Positions 8,402-16,469 of a DNA stretch of 64,000 bases are shown piece by piece. A model generated the notes under the pieces. It was not told the DNA's origin. It worked only from the letters and a program-made list of their open reading frames with translations, and searched no databases. Every line of letters begins with the position of its first letter. Positions within the stretch are counted from its first letter, which is position 1. The position numbers and the translations under genes were made by a program. This stretch comes from Agromyces flavus (GTDB lineage Bacteria > Actinomycetota > Actinomycetes > Actinomycetales > Microbacteriaceae), in the NCBI RefSeq assembly GCF_900104685.1, contig NZ_LT629755.1, forward strand, positions 3,596,001 to 3,660,000, written 5' to 3'.

Positions 8402-9149
8402 GGTGGGCGACGTCGACCACGCCGCGGTAGCCTACGGGCATAGGGATGTCGCGTCCCAGCGCACCGAACGTCGGCGAGCGGATGTCGCGCCTCGCGACAC
8501 CGACTGGGTCACCCGCCTGTCGGCCACCGGGCATGTGCGCGACGCGGCCGTCGGCGACCTGCATGAGTTGATGCTGCGTGCGGCGCGGCACCAGGTCGGG
8601 CGGATGCCCGAGGCCGTCGGGCTCGGCGCGGTCCGCCGAGACGAGGTCGTGAACTCGGCCGCCGATGAGGCGACCGTGTCGGTGCTGTCGCGATTGACCG
8701 CGTTCGAGGGGCGCAGCAGGTTCACGACCTGGGCGTACAAGTTCGCCATCCTGCACGCCGGTGTCGAGGTGCGCCGCGCCTCGTGGCACGACCGCGAGAT
8801 CGAGCTGCCCGAGCTGGCCGAGCGCGGCGACGCCGCCATGTCGTCGCCCGAGGCGCACGCCGAGCTGAGTGAACTGGGCCGGGCCGTCCGCGACGGCCTC
8901 GCCGAAGCGGTGACGCCGCACCAGCGACGGATCATGCTCGCGGTGCTCGTCGACGGCGTCCCGATCGACGTGCTCGCCGAGCGGCTGGGCACGAACCGCG
9001 GGGCGCTCTACAAGACGCTGCACGATGGTCGCCAGCGGTTGCGCGCGTACCTCGCCGAGCGCGGGCTCCTGGCGGAACGGAGTGGCGGCCCGGCATCGTC
9101 GGAGCGCGGCGCCGCGCCATCCGGAAGCCCGAAGGAGGTGAACCCATGA
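8394..9149 (+). CDS. RNA polymerase ECF-type sigma factor
   Basis: A sigma-70 family protein of about 251 residues. The sigma-2 region is visible as VVNSAADEATVSVLSRLTAF then GRSRFTTWAYKFAILHAGVEVRR, and sigma-4 as HQRRIMLAVLVDGVPIDVLAERLGTNRGALYKTLHDGRQRLRAYL. It ends with a low-complexity tail. The next gene overlaps it (ATGA, 9146-9149) and encodes a zinc-finger protein, the usual arrangement of an ECF sigma factor with its anti-sigma. Which promoters it reads is unknown. The GTG at 8394 overlaps the upstream small gene. Confidence 0.85.
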   Translation: MSEVGDVDHAAVAYGHRDVASQRTERRRADVAPRDTDWVTRLSATGHVRDAAVGDLHELMLRAARHQVGRMPEAVGLGAVRRDEVVNSAADEATVSVLSRLTAFEGRSRFTTWAYKFAILHAGVEVRRASWHDREIELPELAERGDAAMSSPEAHAELSELGRAVRDGLAEAVTPHQRRIMLAVLVDGVPIDVLAERLGTNRGALYKTLHDGRQRLRAYLAERGLLAERSGGPASSERGAAPSGSPKEVNP

Positions 9150-9424
9150 CCGAACCCACGTCGCTGACCCCCGACGCAATCGAACGGCTGACAGCGGATA
9201 CCGAGCCCTGGCTCTCGTGCGACGACTGCTTCGAGCAGGTCGATGCCGCGGTCGAGGGCCTCCTCGGCTCGAGCGCGCCGCTGGCCGAGCCCCTGCGCGT
9301 GCACCTGAACGGGTGCGGCGCGTGCCTCGAGGAGGCGCGGTCGCTCGCGGCGTTGATCGCTGACGAGCAGGAGCTGACCCCGACCGATGCAGTGGCGCGC
9401 CTGGATGGCGAGCTCGCGCGGTGA
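9146..9424 (+). CDS. Zinc-finger anti-sigma factor
   Basis: A 92-residue soluble protein with CDDCF near residue 24 and the HLNGCGAC motif (HX3CX2C) typical of ZAS-type anti-sigma factors. There is no membrane segment, so it is probably a cytoplasmic sensor, perhaps redox-responsive like RsrA-type proteins. That role is inferred from the motif only. Ribosome binding site GAAGGAGGTG (9131-9140) and the four-base overlap with the sigma gene indicate co-expression. It is expected to sequester the sigma factor encoded immediately upstream. Confidence 0.82.
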   Translation: MTEPTSLTPDAIERLTADTEPWLSCDDCFEQVDAAVEGLLGSSAPLAEPLRVHLNGCGACLEEARSLAALIADEQELTPTDAVARLDGELAR

Positions 9425-9448
9425 GCCGAGCCGCGCGACGCGCGCCGC

Positions 9449-9886
9449 CTACGGCGTGCCATCCTCGTCGGTGTACTCGTCGACGACGCGCTTCGTGAAC
9501 TCGTCGGCCATGCGCCGGGTCTGCTCGCTCTTCGCGGCCGCGTCCTCGGGCGTCTCGGTCGTCGTGGCCCAGAGGTCGGCGATGCGGTCCTCGAGATCGC
9601 GGACCTGCGCTCGCATCGCCGCATCGGTGCGGAGGCGCGCCGCTTCCGTGGCGTCTCGCACGACCCGCACGGCGGTGTCGACGATGCGGCGCTCGAGCAG
9701 CACCACGATCCCGACGAGCAGCAGCGTGGCGCCGACCCCGCCGAGCACTCCGGCGAGGTAGGCCGCGCGGTCGGCGGCGGGTGCGGCGACGAGCCCGAGC
9801 AGGATTGCGGCGAGGCCGAGCACGATGCATCCGACGAACCAACCCCAGCGGATGCGGAGGGGCGACGGCACGCTCGATTCGGTCAT
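9449..9886 (-). CDS. Small two-span membrane protein with cytoplasmic coiled coil
   Basis: A 145-residue protein with two hydrophobic spans (about residues 13-34 and 43-64), then a charged helical tail with heptad-like spacing (RTDAAMRAQVRDLEDRIADL). No family recognised. It is convergent with the anti-sigma gene and divergent from the coiled-coil gene at 9947. Function unknown. Confidence 0.65.
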   Translation of the reverse strand: MTESSVPSPLRIRWGWFVGCIVLGLAAILLGLVAAPAADRAAYLAGVLGGVGATLLLVGIVVLLERRIVDTAVRVVRDATEAARLRTDAAMRAQVRDLEDRIADLWATTTETPEDAAAKSEQTRRMADEFTKRVVDEYTDEDGTP

Positions 9887-9946
9887 GCCGTCAGCGTAGG
9901 GGGATGGCGCGGCGCGCCGGGGTGCGGGCGCGCTTAGGATCGGGAC

Positions 9947-11215
9947 ATGACCGGGTTCCGGGTCAGGCGCCGGCGGAGCGCGCATGAGCTCGAGGTCCCC
10001 GATGCCGACGTGGCGAGGCGGGCCGGAGCGGCGCTGTTCGCGGCCGATGAGCGCATCCGCGTCGCGGCCGAGGAACTCGACTTCGCCGAAGCCGAGCTCG
10101 GTCGGGGCTCGACGAAGGAGCTGAGCGAGGCACTCGTCGCGGCACGCGCCAACCTGGGCGAGGCGTTCCGGCTGAACCGGCCCACTCCGGCCGCGGCACC
10201 CGCGACCGCCGCCGACGTGCGGACACGCCACCTTCGCATCCTGGAACTGTGCGAGTCGGTGGACGAGCTGCTCGATGAGCACACGGGTGCGCTCGCCGAG
10301 CGCGTCGCGCGCGCTCGCCGTGCCCCGCAGGTCCTGGCGGGGGTCCTCGGTGACATCGAGATCCTTCGCACGCACATCCCGCAAGCCCGCCAGACGCTCG
10401 AGCGACTCGCCGCCCGGTACGCCCACGACGCGCTCACCCCGATCCAGGGCAACCCCGGCGAGGCCGAGCAGCTCGTCGCCTTCGCCGAGCACAGCGCGGG
10501 CGTGGCCGAGCGACGTCGCGCCGCCGGGCAGCGCGAGCAGGCGCACGTGGCGCTCGAGGCGTCCGCCGAGGCGGTGCGGCAGGCGGCGAACCTGCTCGAC
10601 GCGGTCGAGACGTTCGAGCTCGAGGCGCTCCGGGCCGAGGCCGGGCTCGCCGCGCTCGTCGAGGACGCCCGTCGCGACCTCGCCGGCGGGCTCGAGATGC
10701 GGCCGCGGTCGCGGGCGCTCGCGAGCGCGATCGGCGAGCTCCAGGCGGCCCTCGCTGACCTGCCCGCGGCCGGCGTGAACACCGATCCGATCGCGCACGT
10801 GACGCGGCTGCGCGATGCGACGGCGGCGCTGGATGCCGCGACCGCCGCGGTTCGCGAGCGCGCGGGTCGTCCCATCCCGTCGCTCGTGCAGGTGCAGCGG
10901 GCGATCGACGACGCGGATCGGCAGCTCGACGTCGCCCGCGAGGTGATCGCCGGCCACTCGGGATGGATCGGCCCCGAGGCGCTGAAGCGGCTCGCCGAGG
11001 CCGAGCGCATTCGCGTCGACCTCGCCCTCTTCCTCGGCAACGCGGAGACGACGATCGCCAGCCGGGACGGCGAGCATCGTGCCCGGGTCGTCGCGATGGC
11101 CGGTCGGCTCGCCGAGCTCGCGGCCGAGGCCCTGCGCCTGGCGCGTCGCGACATCCGCGATGCCCGATCGCCGAGCCTGAGCCATCCACAGCCTGCACGC
11201 CAGCGCCAACCCTAG
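9947..11215 (+). CDS. Coiled-coil protein related to the C-terminal region of TPM-domain proteins (copy 1)
   Basis: A 422-residue, almost entirely helical protein rich in Ala, Glu and Arg, without signal peptide or membrane span. Segments such as ANLGEAFRLN, QVLAGVLGDIEIL, ARQTLERLAARY, NPGEAEQLVAFAEH and AVRQAANLLDAVETFE match the long helical region that follows the TPM (Psb32) domain in actinobacterial membrane proteins, but the TPM domain itself is absent. The downstream neighbour is a clear paralogue. TAGGAT at 9935-9940 lies six bases before the ATG, the spacing of a -10 box for a leaderless transcript. The C-terminus lacks the Gly-rich tail that the paralogue has. Function unknown. Confidence 0.75.
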   Translation: MTGFRVRRRRSAHELEVPDADVARRAGAALFAADERIRVAAEELDFAEAELGRGSTKELSEALVAARANLGEAFRLNRPTPAAAPATAADVRTRHLRILELCESVDELLDEHTGALAERVARARRAPQVLAGVLGDIEILRTHIPQARQTLERLAARYAHDALTPIQGNPGEAEQLVAFAEHSAGVAERRRAAGQREQAHVALEASAEAVRQAANLLDAVETFELEALRAEAGLAALVEDARRDLAGGLEMRPRSRALASAIGELQAALADLPAAGVNTDPIAHVTRLRDATAALDAATAAVRERAGRPIPSLVQVQRAIDDADRQLDVAREVIAGHSGWIGPEALKRLAEAERIRVDLALFLGNAETTIASRDGEHRARVVAMAGRLAELAAEALRLARRDIRDARSPSLSHPQPARQRQP

Positions 11216-11225
11216 GATCGGAGGC

Positions 11226-12599
11226 ATGGCCGGGTTCTGGGGCAAGCGCAAGCGTGAAGAGCAGGAGCAGCTGGCTGCGCAGGACGCCGATTTGGCGAAG
11301 CGCGCCGGCGCAGCACTGGTCGCCGCCGACGAGCGCATCCGCGTGACCACCGACGAGCTCGGCTTCGCCGAGGCGGAGCTCGGGGCCGACGCGACCCGGC
11401 CGCTGAGCACGGCCCTCACGACGGTGCGCGAGCACCTCGGCGAGGCGTTCCGGCTGAACCAGCTCAATTACGACCACATCCCCGACACCGCCGAGGAGTT
11501 GCGGACGCGCAACGCGCGCATCGTGCAGCTGTGCGAGTGGGCCGAGGACGTGATCGACCAGCAGACGGCGGCGCTCGCCGACCGGATCGCGCGGGCGCGG
11601 CGTGCGCCCGAGATCATCGCCGGCATCCGCGGCGACATCGTCCTGCTTCGCGAGCGCCTGCCGAACGCGCGTCAGACCGTCGACCGGCTCGCGGCCCGCT
11701 ACGCCCCCGAGGCGCTCGCCCAGGTCGAGGCCAACCCGGCGCAGGCCGAGCAGTTGCTCGGGTTCGCCGAGCACGGTGCCGGCGTGGCCGAGCGGCGCCG
11801 CGAGGCCGGCCAGCGCGAGCAGGCCAACCTCGCGCTCGAGGCCGCGACCGAGGCGGTGCGTCGTGCGGCGACCCTGCTCGACGCGGTGGAGACCTTCGAG
11901 GTCGAGGCGCTGCGAGCGGAGTCCACGCTCGCGGCGATCGTCGAGGACTCCCGCGGCGACATCGCCGTGGCGCTCAAGGAGCCGCACTCGCCGACGGTCG
12001 CGGCCGCGATCGACTCACTGCAGGGCGCCCTCGCCGCCCTTCCGGCAGCCGGCGTCAACACCGATCCGTTCACGCACCTCGACCGGCTGCGCGAGGCCAA
12101 CGCGGGGCTGGATGCCGCGATCGCAGCCGCGCGCGAACGTGCGGCACGACCCATCCCACCGCTCGAGCACGTGCGCCACGCGATCGACGATGCCGACCGC
12201 CAACTCGCCGTCGCCCGCGACGTGATCGCCGGCCACCGCGGATGGATCGGCGCCGACGCGCGCACGCGGCTGGCCGAGTCCGAGCGCATCCGCCTCGACC
12301 TCGACCAGTTCCTGGGCATGCCGGCGTCGACGGTTCCGACGATCGCCGAGGACCATCGCGAGCAGGCGATGGGGATGGCGCGACGCGCCGCCTACCTCGC
12401 GGGTGAGGCGCTGCAGCTGGCGCGCCGCGACATCGACGCGTCGCGGCCGCAGGGCTACGACCAGTGGGGCGGTGGGCCCGGCTGGGGTGGGCCGGGCTGG
12501 GGCGGCGGACGGCGCGGCAGCGGCAGCGGCGACGTCATGGGCGGCATCCTCGGCGGCCTCGTGATCGGCAGCATCTTGGACGGGTTCTTCGACGGGTAG
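11226..12599 (+). CDS. Coiled-coil protein related to the C-terminal region of TPM-domain proteins (copy 2)
   Basis: A 457-residue paralogue of the preceding gene, alike over nearly its whole length (both share ADERIRV, LGEAFRLNQ/LNR, ARRAPEI/APQV, AARYAPEAL/AARYAHDAL and VIAGHRGWIG/VIAGHSGWIG). Unlike copy 1 it ends in a Trp/Gly-rich stretch followed by GGILGGLVIGSILDGFF, exactly how TPM-domain proteins end. It may therefore be the more complete descendant of a TPM protein that lost its N-terminal domain. TAGGAT (11213-11218) again sits just before the ATG and overlaps the stop of copy 1, so each copy has its own promoter-like element. Function unknown. Confidence 0.78.
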   Translation: MAGFWGKRKREEQEQLAAQDADLAKRAGAALVAADERIRVTTDELGFAEAELGADATRPLSTALTTVREHLGEAFRLNQLNYDHIPDTAEELRTRNARIVQLCEWAEDVIDQQTAALADRIARARRAPEIIAGIRGDIVLLRERLPNARQTVDRLAARYAPEALAQVEANPAQAEQLLGFAEHGAGVAERRREAGQREQANLALEAATEAVRRAATLLDAVETFEVEALRAESTLAAIVEDSRGDIAVALKEPHSPTVAAAIDSLQGALAALPAAGVNTDPFTHLDRLREANAGLDAAIAAARERAARPIPPLEHVRHAIDDADRQLAVARDVIAGHRGWIGADARTRLAESERIRLDLDQFLGMPASTVPTIAEDHREQAMGMARRAAYLAGEALQLARRDIDASRPQGYDQWGGGPGWGGPGWGGGRRGSGSGDVMGGILGGLVIGSILDGFFDG

Positions 12600-12663
12600 G
12601 CCGCCGCCCGATCGCGGGTCTCGCAGCCGCAGGCAGCCGCTCTCGTGCGCCGACTGTCGCGGG

Positions 12664-13479
12664 CTATCGCGCCAGTATCGCGCTGAGCATGTCGGGTATC
12701 GCCGATCCGAGCGCGATCGCGACCACCGGGATGGAGGCGACGATGGCGAAGATCCAGGCGCCGCGGCGTCGACGGGCCCGGCCGACGGCTGTCTGCAGCC
12801 GGTCGAAGGCCTCGTGGTCGACCGCATCGGGCTCCGGCATCCGTCTCCACGCCGCCGGCTGCGCCGCGACGGCGGTGAGGTGCTGCACCTGCTCGGGCGT
12901 GAGGGTGACCGGATGTCGCTGCAGCCAGCGCACCAACTCGTGCTCGCGCAGCACGACCACATCCGTCGGGCGCTCGCACAGCGTCATCCGCTTGGCTCCG
13001 ACGATCGCGACGATCGGCGTGACGTCGACGAGCATGCGCGCGGCGACCGAGAGCAGCTTCGACGTGCGCGTCGCCTCGTACTTCGCGATGCGCAGGTGGT
13101 CGGTGCGCTGCCCGTTCACGAGGATGCGCTTCGCGCCCACCCACACGTTCTGCCCGCGGTGGTGCTTGGTGTTGATCGCGAACACCCCGCCCGGCCCGAT
13201 CACGACGTGGTCGAGATCGCTCGACCCGGTACCGACTGGTACCGAGTGCAGCACGACCCACCCCGGCCCGAGCCCGGCGAGCCGCCGCCCGACCTCGAGC
13301 TCGTCGAGCGCGCCGAGGTACCAGGGCTCGGCCTCGCGCCCGAGCGGCGAGACGCCGAAGAAGCGCTGCGCGGCGTTGCTGTGTGGAACGGTCGCTTGCA
13401 CGCGCAGGCACTCGGCGATGACCGATGTCGCGGGGCGGCGGTGGCGGAGGGAATCGGCAGAGGCGTGCGCAGCGCTCAC
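12664..13479 (-). CDS. NERD-domain protein with C-terminal membrane span
   Basis: The N-terminal half carries a nuclease-related NERD domain. Its core is GRRLAGLGPGWVVLHSV, then SDLDHVVIGPGGVFAINTKHHRG, which has the Asp-x-Asp/His and Asn-Thr-Lys pattern of that fold. A conserved tail (VVVLREHELVRWLQRHP) precedes a hydrophobic span at the C-terminus (AWIFAIVASIPVVAIALG). NERD proteins are often found near DNA-processing genes, but their biochemical role is not settled. The frame is open to 13590; GTG 13479 is preferred because the residues upstream are low complexity. It borders the restriction region. Confidence 0.78.
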   Translation of the reverse strand: MSAAHASADSLRHRRPATSVIAECLRVQATVPHSNAAQRFFGVSPLGREAEPWYLGALDELEVGRRLAGLGPGWVVLHSVPVGTGSSDLDHVVIGPGGVFAINTKHHRGQNVWVGAKRILVNGQRTDHLRIAKYEATRTSKLLSVAARMLVDVTPIVAIVGAKRMTLCERPTDVVVLREHELVRWLQRHPVTLTPEQVQHLTAVAAQPAAWRRMPEPDAVDHEAFDRLQTAVGRARRRRGAWIFAIVASIPVVAIALGSAIPDMLSAILAR

Positions 13480-13764
13480 GGGTGGGTCCTCGTTCGGGCG
13501 GTAGGCTCGCTCGATCCTGCCAGTGGCGGGTTGATGAAGGGGAGTCCCCGAACGCGGGGTCAGGCCCTGCGGCGTGTTCGGCAGTTCCACCGTGTGCTAC
13601 TTTCCTCGGCCCGCGATCGTGGCTGGCCACAGCCGCGGTGCACAGCGGCGGACAGCAGGGGGAGGGACGCATTACTGTCAGACTGTCCGTTCCCGGCGCC
13701 CGTCCAGCCATCCGTCCGCAGGACGGAACGTGCGTCTGTGGGCTGGACTCAGAGGGGTGCTCGG

Positions 13765-14361
13765 ATGATCAAGTGGGTCTGCTCGGCCAGCGTTGCGGTG
13801 ATGGTCGCGGTGACGCTCGGCGGTTGTGGGGGTATCAGTAATCAACGCGAGGTCGATGACGCCGGGACCCCTGCCCCGGCCTCTACACCTTCATCCGGCG
13901 CGACGTGTGCAACGGCAGCTTGGGATGCGACTTGCGCCTTCGGCCAGACAGCGATCTATTCCGCCAGCACACGCGACGGCGAAATGCGGCTGGAGATTAC
14001 GGTCCTGCATCCTGTGGAGTTCACGCTCAGCGGCGACGCCATGGTTTTCGATAATTTCGCCAACCAGCAGGAGGCGAAGATGATGAACGTCTACTTTCCA
14101 GTCACAATCAAGAATGTCTCGCCAGAACTGACGCGAGACGACAATTTCGTGTTCACGCGCGCGACGAATGTCGATGAAGGCGAGTACGACGTTCTGAGCG
14201 TATCCGACGAAGAGATCGACAGTGTCGTACAGTTCGAGGATCTTGCACCAGGTCAGTCCGTCGAGCTGAAGAGCGGGTGGAGCATGTCGACGCTCGATGC
14301 CGTCCAGTTTGAGGTAGACATCGACGGGCTTTCCGGTTACTCGATCACATTCGAGCAGTAA
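13765..14361 (+). CDS. Hypothetical lipoprotein with DUF4352-like beta domain
   Basis: A 198-residue predicted lipoprotein: the N-terminus ends in the lipobox VTLGGCGG, followed by a Pro/Thr/Ser linker and a beta-rich domain (MRLEITVLHPVEFT, MNVYFPVTIKNVSPE, SVELKSGWSM). The layout resembles the immunoglobulin-like DUF4352 or Telomeric-repeat-like secreted domains; this is only a fold-level guess. Codon usage has more A/T in third positions than the flanking house genes, and the accessory region seems to start about here. GAGGGG lies upstream of the ATG. Confidence 0.6.
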   Translation: MIKWVCSASVAVMVAVTLGGCGGISNQREVDDAGTPAPASTPSSGATCATAAWDATCAFGQTAIYSASTRDGEMRLEITVLHPVEFTLSGDAMVFDNFANQQEAKMMNVYFPVTIKNVSPELTRDDNFVFTRATNVDEGEYDVLSVSDEEIDSVVQFEDLAPGQSVELKSGWSMSTLDAVQFEVDIDGLSGYSITFEQ

Positions 14362-14654
14362 GTTTCTCAGCTTTCGGTCGCCTTGGCCACGATGAGGCAT
14401 TTCGATCGACGTCGTGCCCGTAATCGGCATCGCCGTCACGCTGCGGCGCTGCGCGTCGAGTTGGTCGAGGTCGCGCCAGGGTCAGGCGAGAGTCTTGCGA
14501 AGGCTTTGAGCCACGATGTCCGCGAACACCTGATATATCTCCACCCTGAAGCCGGTGCATCCGTCGACCCTTCGTCCCACGAAGTCGAGCGCGCCCTACA
14601 TCAGGATGATCCGACCAAGAGTGACGGACGCCTGTTAACGCAGATTGAGGCACA

Positions 14655-15689
14655 TCACCGCACCCTCGGCAGATCAGGCGACGGCCGAATCGGTGTAGCA
14701 CGACCCGGCGTTAGCCGGCTGCCGTGGCAAGGGGCCCGTGGAGTGCCCGCGAACTCGAAGGTGAACGCACTGTGCTCCTTGAAGACCAAACCTAGGCCGG
14801 CGTCGAGGAGGAGGTCGCGAAGGTCGGCGCTCGGTCGTGCTGGCAGGAGGACCGAGCAACGGAGGTCTGCTACCTCGATGTGACGCCGATAGTCGTACAG
14901 CTGGCCGACCGCCATGCGTAAGTCTGACCGCCCCGCGATGGCCTTTGCCTCGTACAAGATGCGATCACGCTCGTCGTAGACATCGGTGAGCAGCCGTGTA
15001 CGCTCCGCCGGCAAGTTGATTGCCCACCGACTGAACTCCCGATCGGGTTGGCTTGAAAGAAAGGATGTCACGAGATCGGACTCGCGCCTCACGGCAATCT
15101 GACCGGGGGTGCCTGCAGTTTCGAAGAACTCTGCCGAGTTGATCTCCGTAGGAACTTCGATGGCAAACGGTTCGCTCGGGAGTTGGGAGCGACCGGCCAC
15201 ATCGACGAGCTGAGGGGGCAGCTCAGTCACCGGCAGCAACCGAAAGACGAGAACGGTGCGTGCTTCCTTACCGTCCGCGCTGTGGGCTGGCATGCGTTGG
15301 ACTGGTTCGCTTGGATCAAGCACGAACTCACCGATGTAGCGCTGCCGCTTGGTTCCGGTGCCCGCAATGAAGCCGTCGGCGGCGAAGAGCTGAATTGCAC
15401 TGCCGCGTTGAGAGGCCTTCGCGATCGGAGCATTCGAATGAGTCAGGACCTGGTCACCGCTCTGTCCCGCACCGGTGTAGTAATACGCGGACCCATCATC
15501 GGCGAAGCCGTCGTACACATAGCCGAACTGAGATCCGTGGGCCGGGTCAGTAAACAGGAAGACCATATTCGACTGTCGACTCGCGACGATGCCACCTTGC
15601 GTACTTCCGCCGTACTCGATCGCGAGGTCGCGCCGAGTGACAAAGTCGCCGGGTGTAAAGCGAAATGGCGGAGAGCTGGTCACATTCAC
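14655..15689 (-). CDS. Modification-dependent (type IV) restriction endonuclease: SRA-like domain plus PD-(D/E)XK nuclease
   Basis: A 344-residue protein. The N-terminal half resembles SRA/YDG-type modified-base readers (GYVYDGFADDGS at 56-67, then YYYTGAGQSGDQ at 69-80), as in ScoMcrA-like enzymes. The C-terminal half carries a PD-(D/E)XK core: Asp236 in TDVYDE, then YEAK with Glu247 and Lys249, and a trailing QLYDYRR helix. This organisation predicts cleavage of DNA bearing modified cytosine or phosphorothioate. The start is GTG at 15689. The last 25 or so residues look like run-on sequence. It faces the large helicase operon and shares a strand with the adjacent MutT gene. Confidence 0.78.
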   Translation of the reverse strand: MNVTSSPPFRFTPGDFVTRRDLAIEYGGSTQGGIVASRQSNMVFLFTDPAHGSQFGYVYDGFADDGSAYYYTGAGQSGDQVLTHSNAPIAKASQRGSAIQLFAADGFIAGTGTKRQRYIGEFVLDPSEPVQRMPAHSADGKEARTVLVFRLLPVTELPPQLVDVAGRSQLPSEPFAIEVPTEINSAEFFETAGTPGQIAVRRESDLVTSFLSSQPDREFSRWAINLPAERTRLLTDVYDERDRILYEAKAIAGRSDLRMAVGQLYDYRRHIEVADLRCSVLLPARPSADLRDLLLDAGLGLVFKEHSAFTFEFAGTPRAPCHGSRLTPGRATPIRPSPDLPRVR

Positions 15690-15756
15690 AACCTAGCGGG
15701 CTCGATGCCACGCGACATGGCCTGCGTCAGAGCGTGCCGTCCTCGGATCGTGGCCC

Positions 15757-16167
15757 TCAGCTCGCCTGATTGGTGTGCCGAGCAGCCAGGACGGCGGCGG
15801 CCGGTACGTCGGGGTCCGCCCAGTCCACTTGTCCCAGTTGGTGGGGCTGGAGCCACTCGAGCAAATCGTGGTCAGTGCTCTGGAAGGGCTGAGGGCCGAG
15901 CAGCCGCGCATCGTACGTGGCGAGATCAATCGTCAGGTCGCCCACCCGTGTCTCTGTCCTGTCGATGAGCTCGCCAACTTCAACGTCGATGCCGAGCTCT
16001 TCCCGCAGCTCTCGCTTGAGCGCTGCCCGCGGATCCTCTCCGGCTTCGACTTTGCCGCCTGGAAACTCCCACCGACCTTCCGCAGCCTTGCCAGGAGCGC
16101 GTCGGCATGCGAACGTCAGGTCCCCATCACGAATCGCCGCCGCCACTACTTCGAGCTGCTTAGTCAC
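15757..16167 (-). CDS. NUDIX hydrolase, MutT-like (8-oxo-dGTP diphosphatase type)
   Basis: A 136-residue NUDIX protein. The Nudix box is complete: GGKVEAGEDPRAALKRELRE followed by ELGI, fitting GX5EX7REUXEEXGU. N-terminal VVAAAIRDGDLTFACRR and EGRWEFPGGK are typical of MutT-type sanitising enzymes that hydrolyse oxidised nucleotides. It lies 67 bases upstream of the type IV restriction gene on the same strand, so they may be co-transcribed. A functional link is not shown by sequence. Confidence 0.85.
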   Translation of the reverse strand: MTKQLEVVAAAIRDGDLTFACRRAPGKAAEGRWEFPGGKVEAGEDPRAALKRELREELGIDVEVGELIDRTETRVGDLTIDLATYDARLLGPQPFQSTDHDLLEWLQPHQLGQVDWADPDVPAAAVLAARHTNQAS

Positions 16168-16176
16168 GCTCTGAAT

Positions 16177-16314
16177 CTACTTGCACTCCGTCGCACGGAC
16201 GATGGCAGATGGATCATCCTGCGTACGATCGGGACAGCCGGCGAGCACGAGCACGAATCCAAGCATCAGCACGGTTGCGGCGGATTGGGCGCTGACGCCG
16301 CCGACCGCCGGCAC
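16177..16314 (-). CDS. Candidate very small lipoprotein upstream of the NUDIX gene
   Basis: A 45-codon frame starting at GTG 16314 would encode a peptide with a hydrophobic run ending in a lipobox (MLGFVLVLAGC) and a short polar tail (PDRTQDDPSAIVRATECK). It ends nine bases before the NUDIX start on the same strand. The lipobox and operon-like spacing support it; its small size and missing ribosome binding site are against it. It could also be a remnant of a longer lipoprotein gene. The 155 bases between 16315 and the helicase gene hold only a short C5/G5 hairpin (16338-16352). Confidence 0.35.
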   Translation of the reverse strand: MPAVGGVSAQSAATVLMLGFVLVLAGCPDRTQDDPSAIVRATECK

Positions 16315-16469
16315 CCCTTGCGCCAGCGCAGGCAAGGCCCCCTAAATGGGGGACGGCCGGCTCCCCGGCGCTCTACGCCTGCCTATTAGGCTGCATACGT
16401 CCGGGCCCTCACCTCGCGATCGATCTGGAGTTCCGAAATGGCAATGCGGCACAGCGGAGTTACTCGCTG

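Noticed and set aside
13220..13250. GGTACCGACTGGTACC as another copy of the RHH-MNT operator
   Set aside because: It lies inside the NERD coding region, lacks the paired 10-bp palindromes and is explained by coding sequence.
14362..14654. Small frames on both strands between the lipoprotein and the type IV restriction gene
   Set aside because: They have no start-site support, recognisable motif or consistent codon usage.
16338..16352. C5/G5 hairpin upstream of the helicase gene as a riboswitch or terminator
   Set aside because: Too short and isolated to distinguish from chance in GC-rich DNA.
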